From: Lepisosteus oculatus
Lineage: Eukaryota; Chordata; Actinopteri; Semionotiformes; Lepisosteidae
Direction: 5' to 3'
Assembly: GCF_040954835.1 (NCBI RefSeq)
Contig: NC_090703.1
Span: 21,155,444-21,219,443, forward strand
DNA: 64,000 bases
The notes under the pieces are model-generated. The model had not been told where the DNA came from. It made no database searches and was given only the letters and a program-made list of their open reading frames with translations. Made by a program: the position numbers and the translations under genes. How positions within the stretch are numbered: the stretch's first letter is position 1; the number at the start of each line of letters is the position of its first letter. Below, piece after piece: positions 38,101-58,819 of the stretch.

Positions 38101-39386
38101 TGATAATAAATAGTTGTGTATGATATTTCTCCAAAACTAAGCAGACAAGATCAAGGTGGTATTCAAATAGCACTTTGTTCCTGACAACTCTGAAGTTTTC
38201 ATTAATGTTTTTGTTAAGCCAATCTATATTTGATGGAATAATATACAAGATATAGTGAGGGATGTTAGTGATTATCTTAAGAATACTAAACTTGCAGTGC
38301 AATATTGATTTTAAACATTTACTGTGATGTGTAGTTACTTGGTTTTAATGTATATTACAATTATGGGTAAACAAGGCACAGCCATTGGCATAATCACAGG
38401 GTTTGACTGAACAGAGTGCAGAGATGTTCACTTATAAGAAGGTAGGAAAACAAAATCATCACTACTTACAATCTGGTTACAATCCCAGTTTGAAACTGCC
38501 TTTAATAAACTGCCTGAGAATGGCAAAAAAAAACAGGGCACTTGCACACTGCCAACTAGAGAGAACAGTAAATCAGCCTTCAGTACTGAGCATGGTGGAC
38601 CCTGAACCCTGTTTTTCTAGTGCCTCACTTGTAGCCTTCCATAATCCTGTCACAAGCACTAATGCTCATGGACCAGGGTGGCAGGACCTTAGTGTGTACT
38701 TGTATTCACCTCAAATCTGAACCACAGTTGTCAAGACACCACAGGACGTTGGCTATGAAGAACACATGCTGTTGTGTTCCTGGTTTAAAGCTGAGGATAG
38801 TGGTCATCTCCATGAGCAGCACAGTCATGTAACTCATGATTCACAGTAAAAAAGAAGTAAAATAGCTGATAACTCACAATGGAATCGTATGACGTGATGC
38901 TGCACTAAAGCCCGGAGGTGAATACAGGAATTATATTTCTGCCAATGTGTTTTTGAACATAGGTATGATATTAATGAATCCTCTGTGCATTTTTAAATTG
39001 TGAGATCGAGTGCTGTGATTGTAATTTCAATTAAATTTTTATTTTGAAATGTATTCTGCTTTTTGTGTCAATATGAATGCCCTTTGCTTTGCGGTTGTTG
39101 TGATAGCAGCTAGTCCCAAGTGCAGCTTCTGTCACTGTCAGGACAGAGGAATTGAAGGTGGAAGTTGAAAGGCTGGTCACCAACCAGTTTCATATTGTTT
39201 TTAGAAACTAATGCTGAAACTAAACTGGGTGGAAAATATTGCTGAACATTCAAACACAAATAACACCAGGTGTTTGTACTGTTAACTTGTTTGCATAGTT
39301 GTTCAAATGAACTTTTTGGTATTTTGGAATAGAAAATGAATACCCTAATAATCACAGCAGTTCACATTATTATCAGAATAGACCAT
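35195..39386. other. Convergent intergenic spacer between tmem62 and ptgr2
   Basis: No coding exon was recognised. Plus-strand AATAAA motifs occur at 36544 and near 38503; if tmem62 uses the first, its 3' UTR is about 2.3 kb and includes the DNA transposon. The sequence is AT-rich and otherwise featureless. Confidence 0.45.
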
Positions 39387-39392
39387 TTTATT
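39387..39392 (-). terminator. ptgr2: Candidate ptgr2 poly(A) signal (AATAAA)
   Basis: AATAAA on the minus strand lies about 290 bases downstream of the ptgr2 stop codon. A second AATAAA occurs on the same strand near 39.03 kb. The cleavage site cannot be read from sequence alone. Confidence 0.4.
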
Positions 39393-39680
39393 ACATTTTA
39401 AAGTATGTTTAAACATTTCATTTTTAGACAATGTTACATACAAATATGATGACGGACAGACAAAATTATAGCCATCCAAAACAAATGCACTCAACACAAT
39501 TTTGGGGGAAGGGTGTTAATGACAGTGATTGGTAGTATGGTGAAACATTGCGTTCTTTCACAGTCTTTGAGAAGACAAATACCCAAACCACTGTTCATAA
39601 GTCTCCCCTTCTCTCATACCCCACTGGTCATAAGGCACTGTTCTGGGCATTTCAGGCTGCTCGGATGCGTCTCATCCTAG

Positions 39681-47754
<8,074 letters not shown>

Positions 47755-49313
47755 GTTAGTGTTAACTTTTAGTCCAATAAATCGAGCATGCGTTAAATAT
47801 ATCAGGAAGACCACGATCACCGTGACTCCTGAGAAAACCGGAATTGCCCTTTTCTGTTGCGGTGAATTTCATCGAGGTTAATCGAGCACTGTCAATGTCT
47901 GAAGCAAGCACTTTACGCCTCTCTGTATCGAGGTTGTTTAAAAGCAAGCGAGCGCCCCCTGGGGGGTTCGGTGCATATTGTGTACGGGGATTCAACGTGT
48001 ACGTGAAAGTTCCAACTATGGAAATAAATCCTGGCTATATCAAAACCAAACCACACATGCATGTCGGAATACGAGTGGGAATAATGATTAACCTTATGGT
48101 TATTACACTTTTGTACGTATCCGTAAAGCTACTGGGACACTTTTGTGTCTGTCGGACTGGGATGGTCCAAACGTGTTCAGTAAGGCTTATAGTGATTTTC
48201 CAGGTATGATACATTCACTATTGTGAACAATACGTTCACATTGGTCGTACATATGCAACTGATATTTGTGCCAAAGTGGAAGTTAAAACACGCTTGCATC
48301 CAACGTTACAAAAACAACGTCAACTTCAACTAACATAGTAAAAGCGCAGTTTAATTTGATTTTTACATTCTTTATATGAGGGCCAGGAAAGACCAACAAA
48401 TACAAATCCAATTGCACTTGCTTTTTCCTATCAATGTTGAAATTCAGATAATTCGATTTAACCTTTTCGTTAACGGCTAAATAACAGAATATCGGCGTGA
48501 ATTAATCTTTAATAAGAACATGAGGATGTGTAGACCTCCGTGACCGAAAACAATAAGCGTGTCGGATACATAAAAATCAATCAATCCGTGTGGTGAATGC
48601 CAATTCCAACAAAACTAAAAGCCGTGATGAAATCAGAAAGGAAGTTGAATGTAAAATATAAGATTTCATACCAGAAGCAATCCGTCTGAGGGATGGGCAT
48701 TCACGCCTTATAAAAGGGTCACACCTGTTTCTTATCTTTTTTTTCCAACTCGTGGAACTTACACGCTCCCACGAACTTGTGTTGAGCCAGTTCAAAAGGC
48801 GGTGAATGACAAGTGTGTGTGTGATAGCCAACACTGCCTTTCAACAAAAGCCAGCTTCACTTCAGAGTGACCTTGAATCCGTTATAACCCCCCTGCTGTA
48901 ACTCCCCTGTGTGCTCAGGAAACCCCCCTGGTCCCTTGAGACAGATTGATTACCTGTCATCAGTTTAAATTGGAAATCCCCGAAGTTCCCGATTCTTTTC
49001 GATTTCTACCTCTCGGGGGGTCAGCTTGGACTCCTGCCAAATTTTGACACTATCTAGATCTGAAATGTTCAATCCGCATACTTATGATGCACAAGCTATC
49101 ATGATCTCAGGACGAAAAAACCCTATTAAACTAATTTAAAATATCCTGTATTTACACTGAGTGAAATCTTTTGCTTAGGCACACTCGTCGATCCCCCTTT
49201 TAAACTTTTGTGTACACTGGTTTACATTTCCTTCCTGCGCTATAAGTGCATAATAATGTTAAGACTCAAAGCAGCACAATGCCCCAATAACACCATTTGA
49301 AAGCGCTGGGTTG
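47755..49313. promoter_or_regulatory. Divergent ptgr2/mideas upstream region
   Basis: 1.6 kb separates the ptgr2 ATG (47754, minus) from the CRE before mideas exon 1. The ptgr2 leader and promoter must lie just above 47754. No TATA box at a convincing place and no repeat was recognised. Confidence 0.45.
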
Positions 49314-49321
49314 TGACGTCA
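49314..49321. promoter_or_regulatory. Perfect palindromic CRE (TGACGTCA) at the mideas/ptgr2 divergent promoter
   Basis: The octamer TGACGTCA is the canonical CREB/ATF site. It lies about 160 bases upstream of the proposed mideas first-exon donors and 1.56 kb upstream of the ptgr2 ATG. Its place beside a donor-terminated exon supports promoter function, more likely for mideas. Confidence 0.5.
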
Positions 49322-49329
49322 CAGGAGTG

Positions 49330-49483
49330 GTTACAGTGTGCAACATTCACACACTGGAAGCATTACCAGCGCAGCACAGTAGGAAGTGACGACTTCGAAG
49401 GGAAAAAAAGTTTTTGTTTGTAGGAAAAAAAAAGTCTCACTGGAGTGAAGTTTACTTCGCCCGATGCAGAAACTTAAGGTAAG
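49330..49483 (+). other. mideas: Probable noncoding first exon of mideas
   Basis: Just downstream of a perfect CRE (49314-49321), the plus strand shows two overlapping strong donors: AAG|GTAAGG (intron from 49479) and AAG|GTATGT (intron from 49484). No long ORF crosses it. The position, 1.6 kb upstream of the divergent ptgr2 start and 9 kb before the mideas coding exon, fits a 5' UTR exon. The transcription start is not visible. An alternative first exon in the GC-rich stretch at 52.5-53.7 kb is also possible. Confidence 0.45.
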
Positions 49484-51744
49484 GTATGTACGTTTCTAAC
49501 ACAGCGATTTTATTTTTTTCCACGTTTGCACACGTAGTAGATTGTGAATGTCGAATGCCGATGGTCGCGGTGTAGTTTCGGCGTTTTTGAGTTTTGTTTT
49601 TTTGACATTTGCTCGGTCGTGGAGGGAGTTGGGGGAGCAATTAAAACGCACTGCGTAATTGACAACAACAGCTGATTTGTTTGCAAAATGCAGCGGCCGA
49701 AGAAAGAATCTGAGATTAAATGTAATGCTTAACACCCAGCACCAAAGCACCACGCTTGTGGGTCCGGTACGGTCCCGTGACGATTAAAATCTCTGCAGCA
49801 GCCTCTGAAGGAAAAGGGACTGTAGCAGTTTTCTTCTGAGCCAAGGGTGGAGGTTATAGTCACGAAAAGTTTCTCCCGGTCTCGAGTTTGCTTGACAGAA
49901 AGCCGTGCTGTCCGTCATTGCTAAACTATTTTCAAGCCCCGCTAGTACAGAGGTCTTGCTGCACTAACACATGAAACTGCTGACTAGACCACCATTTCAT
50001 CATTTAACTCTCGCCCTAAACTCCGTCGGTTTTCGGGGAGAATCCAGTCCCCCAGAATCCGTTGCTGCTGCGAAGTCCTGCCACTTCTGCTGTTTCGAAC
50101 TGAAGTAATGGCGCTTTTTTTTCTTCTCTCGCCCTCAATTAGTTTCACTTCTCTCGATACCAGTGCTGCGAGCTAAAGGTGTTAGTGCAGAACATGCACC
50201 GCCGTGCAGCTGAAAAAGCTCAACGTAAATTTTTAGATGGTATCTTCAAAATCTGCTAGGCTTACAATGTTGTGATATTTACAATCCAGGCGGCGACAGA
50301 CGCGGCACTGAAAACTGATGCGAGCCTTCTGACTGGATGTGATTTACAAATTACATTACACTGCTTTACGACACTTTGGAATAGAAGTTAAGAAATACTG
50401 TACATGTACACAGCTTTGCAGCCTAGAAATGTCCTCCCGACGCCAGGCAGCAGTGCACAAAAATTACACTTTAATTTTCATGGTCTTTTTTTCTCAGATT
50501 TTGCATTCCACATCTTTTGCAATGTTAAAGCAATTTAATCTGATTAAAATACAGTGGCTTTGTGAGGCCTTATGAACGCCTTACGAAACTTAATCGCAGT
50601 AATAAAATAAAAGCTACTCTTAAAGAGAACAATGCCAATCGCCATATTTAAATTTCAGACTTTTTACAACGTTAAACTTTGGTACTTCTCCATAATCACG
50701 GCATTTGAAGGATTATAACTTTATTTAAAGGATATGAGTGTAAAGTGCTTGGAAGCAGGTACTGTATCCAATTTCTACTGTGTAGAAGGGTACATGGAAT
50801 TATGAACTTAAATTTACATGTTGGAAATAACCTGTAATCCACATTTGAGGGGTACTTCTCTGCCTCTTTCATTTTCTGTGGTGAAGAAACGAGAAAGTTG
50901 TAATATTCAGACTCATTATTGTATTCAGCAATGCAAAAACATAAGCTAGCAGATAGGGTTTGAGAAATGGATGTCCTTTTGCTGTGTCCTTGGATATAAT
51001 TTGAAGGCTTTGCTTTTGATGCATGAAGGTAAATTTGCTAAACCACTAGAAAAACACTTTCCTTATTTCTCTGAGCAGTCTATGACATCCTAACCACTTT
51101 TCAGAACTTTAAACCACTGCCTTCCGCATAGTCAGTAAGAGTATAAAAACTGTGCTCCACGAACACAACCTGTCACATTCACCTTCATTGCAAACTACTT
51201 GGTTTCGGTAGTGAGTGTTGCCGTCAAAGTTGGCACAGATCTGCTTAAGTGGACAAGCATGCAGTCTTTCACAATTAGTCACTTGTCTGCATTTCTGACT
51301 ACCCCACAAACACAATTAGCAGGGCTTACACACTTGGGATGTCAGGTAGTTTTCCTTTACTCATTTATTTTTGGGGAATGAACTTTTTAATACACTTTCA
51401 CAGTCGGATGGGTTTGGGTAAACTTGATGCGCTCAGACAATTAAAATACCCAGCTATAAAAGTTAATGATTGCATTCTTTTCTTCCAAGCAGAAAAAAAA
51501 TCTAGATTGGGGCAGCTCTGATTGCATAAAACATTTTAAGGAAGTTGAATATAGAGTTGGTATCCCTCAAAGCAGATAAATGACTTTAATGTGTTCTACT
51601 GCTCTGTGCAAATCTATTTAAACACAAACTCACACTGAAAGGGCAAAACCAAGGGGGAAAATAACTAACTGTACTTTATATAGCTCTCCGGTGGTCTTCA
51701 AATGCTGTAATCGAGCTGGTTAGGTAAATCACCCATCAGGCAAG

Positions 51745-52008
51745 CAACAGGCACAAGGCAGGATACACCCTGGAGGGGAAACCAGTTCATTACAGGGGAC
51801 GCACGCACGCACGCACGCACGCACGCACAAACACACATCAGAGTCAATTGTTCCAGAAGCGAATTCACCTGCCAGTATGTCTTTGGACTGTGGGAGGAAA
51901 CTGGAGCACCCTGGGGAGTACAGAGAGAAAATGCTAACAACAGAATCAAACCCAGGTGCACAGTGCACTGGGCAGCAATGCTAACCACTGCTCCACTGTG
52001 CTGCCCCT
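51745..52008 (-). mobile_element. tRNA-derived SINE (V-SINE-like), minus, interrupted by a (GCAC)n array
   Basis: The plus strand shows the reverse-complement landmarks CCAGTATGTCTTTGGACTGT, GGGAGGAAACTGGAG, and GCAATGCTAACCACTGCTCC next to ACTGTGCTGCCCC. The TG-rich linker of the consensus has become a GCAC tetranucleotide array (51801-51828). It lies in the mideas 5' intron. Confidence 0.85.
51801..51828 (+). repeat. (GCAC)7 tetranucleotide microsatellite inside a SINE
   Basis: Seven perfect GCAC units replace the TG-rich linker of the SINE at 51.7-52.0 kb. Confidence 0.9.
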
Positions 52009-55000
52009 CTCTGTAAATCATCAATAGCTTAAACGCAGAGAAGGGTGAAAATAGTTCAGACAGCTTCTCTGGTCCTTAAACTGTACTGATTATAGCAAAC
52101 CTGCTAGATTATGGTAATCAGTGGTCAGAGTTCACAGGTTGGGGTATATTTTCTATTGCTGAAAAATATTGCAGTCCATTGTAGGATAAATGTACAGTAA
52201 TGAGCTACAATGCTATTTTAATAGCTGGGTATATCTATGTAGGATATACAACGCCTATAGTTCACGTGCAATATAGCAATGTGTTTTATGACTTACATTT
52301 GTCAGTGTAGATTGAATAATTTGAGTGTAAATTATAATGTGAAAAAACCTAATGGTGCTAAGGTACTTAACCAGAGCTTAATAATAGTGTTTGGTGTATA
52401 AAGCATGCAGGGGTCTCAGGAGAAACTGCAGTAGTGCCCCGAGTCAGAGAAAGTGATGATAAAGTACAGAGAAACTAATTTGTATTTTGTGTTTATGTAA
52501 ACGAAAACAATATGCATGTTTTTTTTTTCTCCCTGAAGTCACGCAGTCGAGGCTTAATTGACGCCCCGCGTGAGCGGCCGCTTTAATTTTAGTTGATTAT
52601 TAAGTGAAACGGTGTCCCTTTTTACTCCTGAAGAGAAATGCCGATCGTAATTTAAAACGGCGATTAGTATATCAGCTTTCCCCCACTTTTTAGTATTTTG
52701 TTTTTTTAATTGCCTGCGCCCAGATAACCGGGCCAACATGAGGAGAAAGCACTCTATCTTGCTTGCATGGTGTGTTTTTGCCTCCTGTTTCTAGGCCTCT
52801 CGGATGGCGGAATTTCCCTGAAGGGATAGTGTACTGTAATTTACAGGACTCCACATGGATGGGAAGCGCCTTATATGGAAGTGGAAGTGGGCGTGGGGAA
52901 CTGAGTGAAAGGATCACAAGACTACTCAAGAGAGTGTTCGTGTATGTGTGTGTACTGTGGAAGGGGGAAGTTGCAGAGCTGGTTTTTTACAGTTGTGCAA
53001 TCGCAACGCAATAACGTGCAACGCAGGAGCGATTTAACCTGGTTTTTGAATTGCTGTCCCCTCCTTTCCACGCCGGCCTCGCAGGGTCCGCGAGGATCTT
53101 GAGGAAGAATGTAGTGTGAGGTCACCGAACCATGAGTCAACCTTGGCGATGCGTGCAGTCATTTTGATGCGATTGCAAAGTGGGTGCGTGGAGGAATACA
53201 GCCTCTTATTACAGTTAGGGGGAACAGAAGCGAGGAGGAGTGGAAAATGACGAAAACGGTGAGGACGGTTCGCATTTTAAGTCGGTATATTTTGCTCCTG
53301 AGCAACATCGCTTGAGGTGGACGCAAAGTTGCTAACGTTTTGTGTCATTTAGTCTGTTACGAGCGCCGGGAAGTCGGCTCAGCCATGCAAAGCAAGATTG
53401 ACGTGCATGTTCTTTTCCCGAGTATATTTTCAACATATATTTTGCCCTTTTGCGAACATGACGTAGTTCCAGAGTTGATGGATGGGCAAAACGCCGGGGC
53501 TACAATGTTGCAGCCTGCGCTTGCTTCGAGAGCTCCTTGCTGTTATGTGTTGGAGAGTGTTAGAGTATTAGCAGTGCCAGATAATCCTTTTCTGCAACAA
53601 AGGGCTTCTGGTAAATAGCGCCGGGTTGGCTGATGAGAGGGGTCCGGAAAGGATTTACTAACATTGCGGCGTGCTGTTTTCATAAGAGTCGTGGTCTCCA
53701 GGCACAGCAAAGAAATCGTTGTTTTAGTCTTCTATCAGTTGTATTTAACCGTTTTACTACATCAAAGTCTTGGATGCGTGTTCGGACAGTAGACACTGAC
53801 TCAGGTGGGTTGATGATGAGGTAATTTCTTGGCGTTACATGTCCTTAATACTTGCCATCGCAGCCTGCCCGTGGGATTGAAATCTGTGCACTGCTTCACC
53901 ACGTCTGCAGACTCAATTAGGAACCTGCTAAGAAAAAAACGACAAATTGTGCCACCTGGTTTTGTTGCATGTGCTCCCTTCGTGACTTTAATGGACTTTA
54001 AAACACACCATCCTACCAGGGGATCGTAAATGTGTTGGCTAACTGCTCAGTTGCTGTTTTTTTGCTGGCGGAAAAAGTGTCATTTTACAAACGAAACTGC
54101 ATGCACTAGTAAAAAAAACCTGTATACATTGTTGTGACATTAAGTGCATTATTTGGCGGTGTTTGTCTTTAAACCAGTGGGTGGACAGGAACGAAATGAC
54201 ACGTAGGAACACATTTTATGTTGTTGCTTATGCTGGAAAATTGGATTCGCCAATACCTTCGGATACCGCCAACCTAGTTTGTCTGTCCCCCTAGTCTGCC
54301 TTAAACATTAGTTCAGACTCAGAGGTCTTATTCTCGGATTGCATTTATAGAGCTGTGAGGATTCCTGCCTAGAATTATCTGATAGGGCAACTGGTAGCAG
54401 GCTATTTTCAGATGGCTGTGTGCAAGCACTCGTGTATTTCTTCTTATAAATAAGTTTTAACATAATTGCGCCAAATGTATGCGATGTCTTTGCAAACCTA
54501 GACAGCAGACATTAGTAATCATTGACAGTAAGGATGTCTAATTATGTATTTACGCATGCAATAGCGTTAAGTAGTCGTAATTTTCTACTGTACAGAAGGT
54601 CGGTGATGACAGTTTTATCCACTTACGTATTTTTCCGCTTCCGTGTTGTCTTAAACGATATTGTTTTACTTTTAAAAGCATACCGATGTTGTTAGACCTA
54701 GTTTCTGTGTCCAACAACTGTGCTGATAGTTGGTAGTTGATGCAAAAAAGAGGAACTGAATGATGGGGAATCATCATCGTTTATTATTCCCCCCGAATAC
54801 GTCCTATCTACACTGAAGACCGAGATTGTAGTCCTGCAGCTCAGATCCCGAAATGTGGTTTAAAAAAATGTCTTTGTCAGCCCTCTTAGTGTCCTAGTGT
54901 TCTTGTAGTGAGCCGGAGTGGCGTCATTTCTGACGAGATAAGGGACGTGGAACAGATCACTCTCTGTTTCGAGTTCACTCCCAGGATGTAACAGGGAGGG

Positions 55001-57659
55001 CCCGGGACTAGTACAATAAGCATTATGCCGTCCACACTTTCCAGCGACACACAATAGCTCAGGCTGTGTTGGATTTTGCATTGCGGTGTGCAAAGTTAAA
55101 AAGTCAGTTTAAGAAGGAAGCTGTCAAAGTTATTTATAAATGTAAGCTTTTAAAGATTTTAAGTTGTTTTTATACCAGTTTAAAGATGAGTGTTTTCAAT
55201 TTGATGCTGATTCTATATATATAAATAGAGAACCCAGGCTTACAGCCAGTAAATTTGAGATTGTAGACAGCAATGTCTGTTATACACGATTTCTATTTTT
55301 TCTGATGTTTTCTATGGGGGCCAGAGTCCTTTAATTTAAATTTCTTGGATAGGTTCACCTAAAGCTTGTTAGGAGGCATAGTATCAGTGAAAGATGCGTT
55401 ATCAGGGTGTAGTTCAGGTCCAGTACAGTTCAGTTGTGTGAGCTGTTATGCCAAACTTAAGAGGCCAAACTCTGAAAGCAATGGAAGTCTCCCAGAAGTG
55501 TTCCCATTTAGCAAAGTACGGAATCCTGTGTGAAGATGCCAGCCATTTCCATTATAATTTAAAAGTTGCGCATTTCATGTATTTAGCTTTTTTGTTTTTT
55601 ACTCATTTAATCACTACAATATACTCTTTTCCTTAAAAACATTTGATAGAGTTCAGGATTGTTCTTAGTAGTTTCAAGTGAACTTTTCAGAGATTTAAAT
55701 ACAGGTTGCAGAACATCGCATACCAGACACTGTAAAAAGGCTGAACTAAAATACAAATATGAAGACTTCAGTGTCCAGTTGCTGCTGTACAGTGTACTAA
55801 TATGGATTTGGGAATTGGGAGTGAGCCCTCTGACACATTAAGGAGTTCAATGTCTTAATAAGGATCAGGTTTGGCTCATCTGAGAAAAGAAAAAGAAATC
55901 TGGATGATGCAGTGTTGCCATGGAGAAGTGTCTCCATCTGTGTGTTCAAGTGTGCATTGACCTGTTGTGAGCACAAGCTGAAACATATGCTAAATACCCT
56001 TGTCAATATTCCTTTTACAGAAATCTTTGGGTTAATGATGTACACATAACTGTCTGACAAATGCATGCTGTGTTTGAGATTAAGAAAATGCATATTGAAT
56101 GGTTTCTATGCGTGCAGTGTCTTGTGTGTGATGTTGTTAAGAAAATACATGTCTTTGATTGGCATGAAGGCATTTACAATATACTTGATTATGCTGTTCG
56201 TGAAATGTTTTGTGCATTTTTTTTATCAGTTCATTTTGACTTCCTCCATTAATTTCGTGGCCTTTCTGAAATTTGGTTTCATTGTCTTGCATCTAATTAG
56301 GCCGCGTCTCCTGTAGGAGCAGGACAGCTCGGAACGAGCAAATTATACTTATTTTCTTTTAGAAGTCTCTTTCTTTAATTTTCGTTAGCCTGCTTCATTA
56401 ATTCTTGGTGTGACACTGGGATTCGGGTGGTTGAAAAGGCTTATTATCTGTGTGGTTGCTGAGGGATTGCAGTGCGTTTTGATGAAGATATCTTGGAGTT
56501 ATTTCCCACAGTGTGTTGCAGTGCTTCCTGTTTTTAAGTTGCTCTCCAGTCGCAATATGAAACTTAAATGTGGTTTTCTTCCAAAGACCCCACCAAAATA
56601 AGCCCACTGGTTTACAGTGGTAGTCTCTGTTAAATTCCTTGATTAATGACACTACCATGCTGAATATATTTTGTAGTCAAAGCTCACAGGAAGTCCATAG
56701 TTGTGAGTAATTTCCCTTTTACAGAGATTTGTGAGTGCAGTCCAGAGGTACCTTTGCAGACTCTGTCTGTGAATAAAATATCAGGCTGGTGGCAGGAATG
56801 TGAAGAATGTGAAGTCTTGGAAAGGATTTGAGGTTGCATGATAAAATATACGTAGCCCGTACATAAACGCGTAAATCTGTCCCTCTGTGTTGGCTGGCTA
56901 GTTTTATTTACATGAAAAGGTCAGTGGTTTACAGGGGAGCCTCTCAGGAAGGCATACACATTTTAAAAAGCATTCTTTGTTTGAGGGGGCAATATTGGGC
57001 TGCCATTGCTGTTTCAATGCTTCATCTTCAGAGGAGTGAGCTTTAAGCATAGGTATACAGGTAGCCAGTGATGACCCTATCCCTCGATGTGTAAGATACA
57101 AAATTCTTCTAAAATCTATGACAAATGTGATGTGTTGGTAAGCAGTGATTGCTTATCACTGTGAGTTGTTTCCGATATGCGGAGGCCTCGTTTTCACAAC
57201 TCCGTGCAGCGTTTGAAAGTCGTTGGCGATTGCACAAATGTCTGAACAAATGCCAAGGGTGTCCTGTTTCGCTCTTGTGCAAGAAGAGCAGCTGGGGAAA
57301 CTGCAGAGTTGCGGTGGGTGATGTTGTTGTCCACGCTCATCCCGAAGGTGACCTGCCCCTGTTGTGCTGTGTAAAAAGCCCAGGCCAGAGATCTGCAGGG
57401 GGTTTCTGAGGTGGCAGGCACAGTGGACAACACGACTTCTGGCCACGTGAGCCTGTGAAGATCCATGTGGTCTGTGTCGAAAATGTGCTCCAGAAGATCA
57501 CGTGTGGGGCTCTTCTGGAGCAGGTTCTCCAGTCGTGTCAGAACGGTGGCATCGTTCTGTCCATGAATATTGTCCTTAGAAGACCGGAAGCACATGAGAA
57601 TGCAGGACTTCCTGTCATATTTACTGTTTTGTATTTATTTAGCTGTTTTAGGTGCTTTC

Positions 57660-57800
57660 GGCTAGTCGTTCTGAGGATTTCACCTGGCCTAAACAACATG
57701 GCTGGAAAGCTTGTGTGAACTTTCACAACCCTGTAAAAAAGTCCCTTCTGTTTTCCACTTGAAGTGCACTTTCTTGTAGTTTTTCTTGTAGTGGACGATG
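57660..57800 (-). mobile_element. CR1/L2-like 3'-end fragment in the mideas 5' intron
   Basis: CTAAACAACATGGCTGGAAA, then GCTTGTGTGAACTTTCACAA and CCCTGTAAAAAAGTCCCTTC, are a diverged version of the block order of the 24.9 and 39.9 kb copies. Confidence 0.4.
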
Positions 57801-58557
57801 TTGTGCTGTAACTCTTTCTTTGTAAATTCTAGAAGGGCAACATTGGCTGACCAGAGCAGGTCTGAATAGCCTTACAGTGGTAATAAATATCCTTGTATAA
57901 ACTGCACTGCAACCATATGTTTTCTGTGTTTTCTTGACCCAAATGCAGCTGTTCCATAGCTTTGAGTTAGATGTCAGCAGTTATACAGCAATGTCTGCAG
58001 CATCGGGTTTCTGCATGGTGAATGAGATGGAGCTGCAGGACACTGTTTGTGACCCCTCCTGTTCTTGTGTAATTTATCTTAAGAAAGATATCTTTATCTT
58101 TAGATCAAGGGAGATGGGCTCAGAATTCGAAGCCTCATATATTAGGATTACATCACAGTGATGATGTAATGATTTACCAAAAGACTGAACGAACTGTCAT
58201 TGTGCTGTGTTCCGAAGATCCTGAAGGCTTTACGATGGGGTGCACTTCAGTGATTAAATCTGAAGGGAGACGTTTGACAAAAGGGCACACATCTGTGACT
58301 GGGATGTATGTGGGATCACTAATGTCACACAGTACTAAAATGGTGTGTATTTTTTTACAGTTTATTATTAATTGCATGAGCTAAACCACTAGTGATGATG
58401 ATTGCCTTTCATTGCAAAGAGTTGCCAAAAGATATTTCACTGACGTGAAAGATGTTGCAGCACTACCTTCACAAGCTCTTTTTGCATTGGGACACCCACT
58501 GTCTCCTAAGTACACACTGACTGTTCTTTTCAGCCCTGGTCTTTTATTTCCTTGCAG

Positions 58558-58819
58558 GATCCCAGTGATGAATGGAGGGCGTGACTGACTCCCAGACGTC
58601 TCAATCCCTCAGTGGCTTTGGAGCTCCACCTCAGTCAGAGGGGGGGTCTTTTAATTCCTTGGCCATCTGTGCTTGATCCCCCTCCTCTCTCAAGGCCTTG
58701 CATCCCCTGCGGTGGAAATCCGGTCAGCTATTTTCTAAAGGGAAAACAAACGAGAACAAAACTCCAGAACTTGGCTAGTTGGCACTTAACCCCAGCTGCC
58801 CTTCTTTCCTACTCTAGCC
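58558..58819 (+). other. mideas: 5' UTR part of the mideas first coding exon
   Basis: A pyrimidine-rich acceptor ends at TTGCAG (58552-58557), so the coding exon probably starts at 58558 with about 260 nt of 5' UTR before the ATG at 58820. A second acceptor-like CAG sits about 25 nt upstream, after TTCTTTT. A tiny upstream ORF (ATG near 58569, seven codons to TGA) lies at the start of the leader and might dampen translation. The acceptor choice is inferred from sequence only. Confidence 0.55.

Larger units (their letters stand above)
49484..58557 (+). other. mideas: Probable long 5' intron of mideas
   Basis: No coding exon was recognised. It holds the SINE at 51.7-52.0 kb, the CR1-like piece at 57.7 kb and a CpG-richer stretch at 52.5-53.7 kb (GTGAGCGGCCGC near 52570, CACGCCGGCCTCGC near 53070), which might be an alternative promoter. 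Confidence 0.45.

Noticed and set aside
47844-48209. 121-aa plus-strand ORF upstream of ptgr2
   Set aside because: No homology or splice context; it lies in the divergent promoter spacer.
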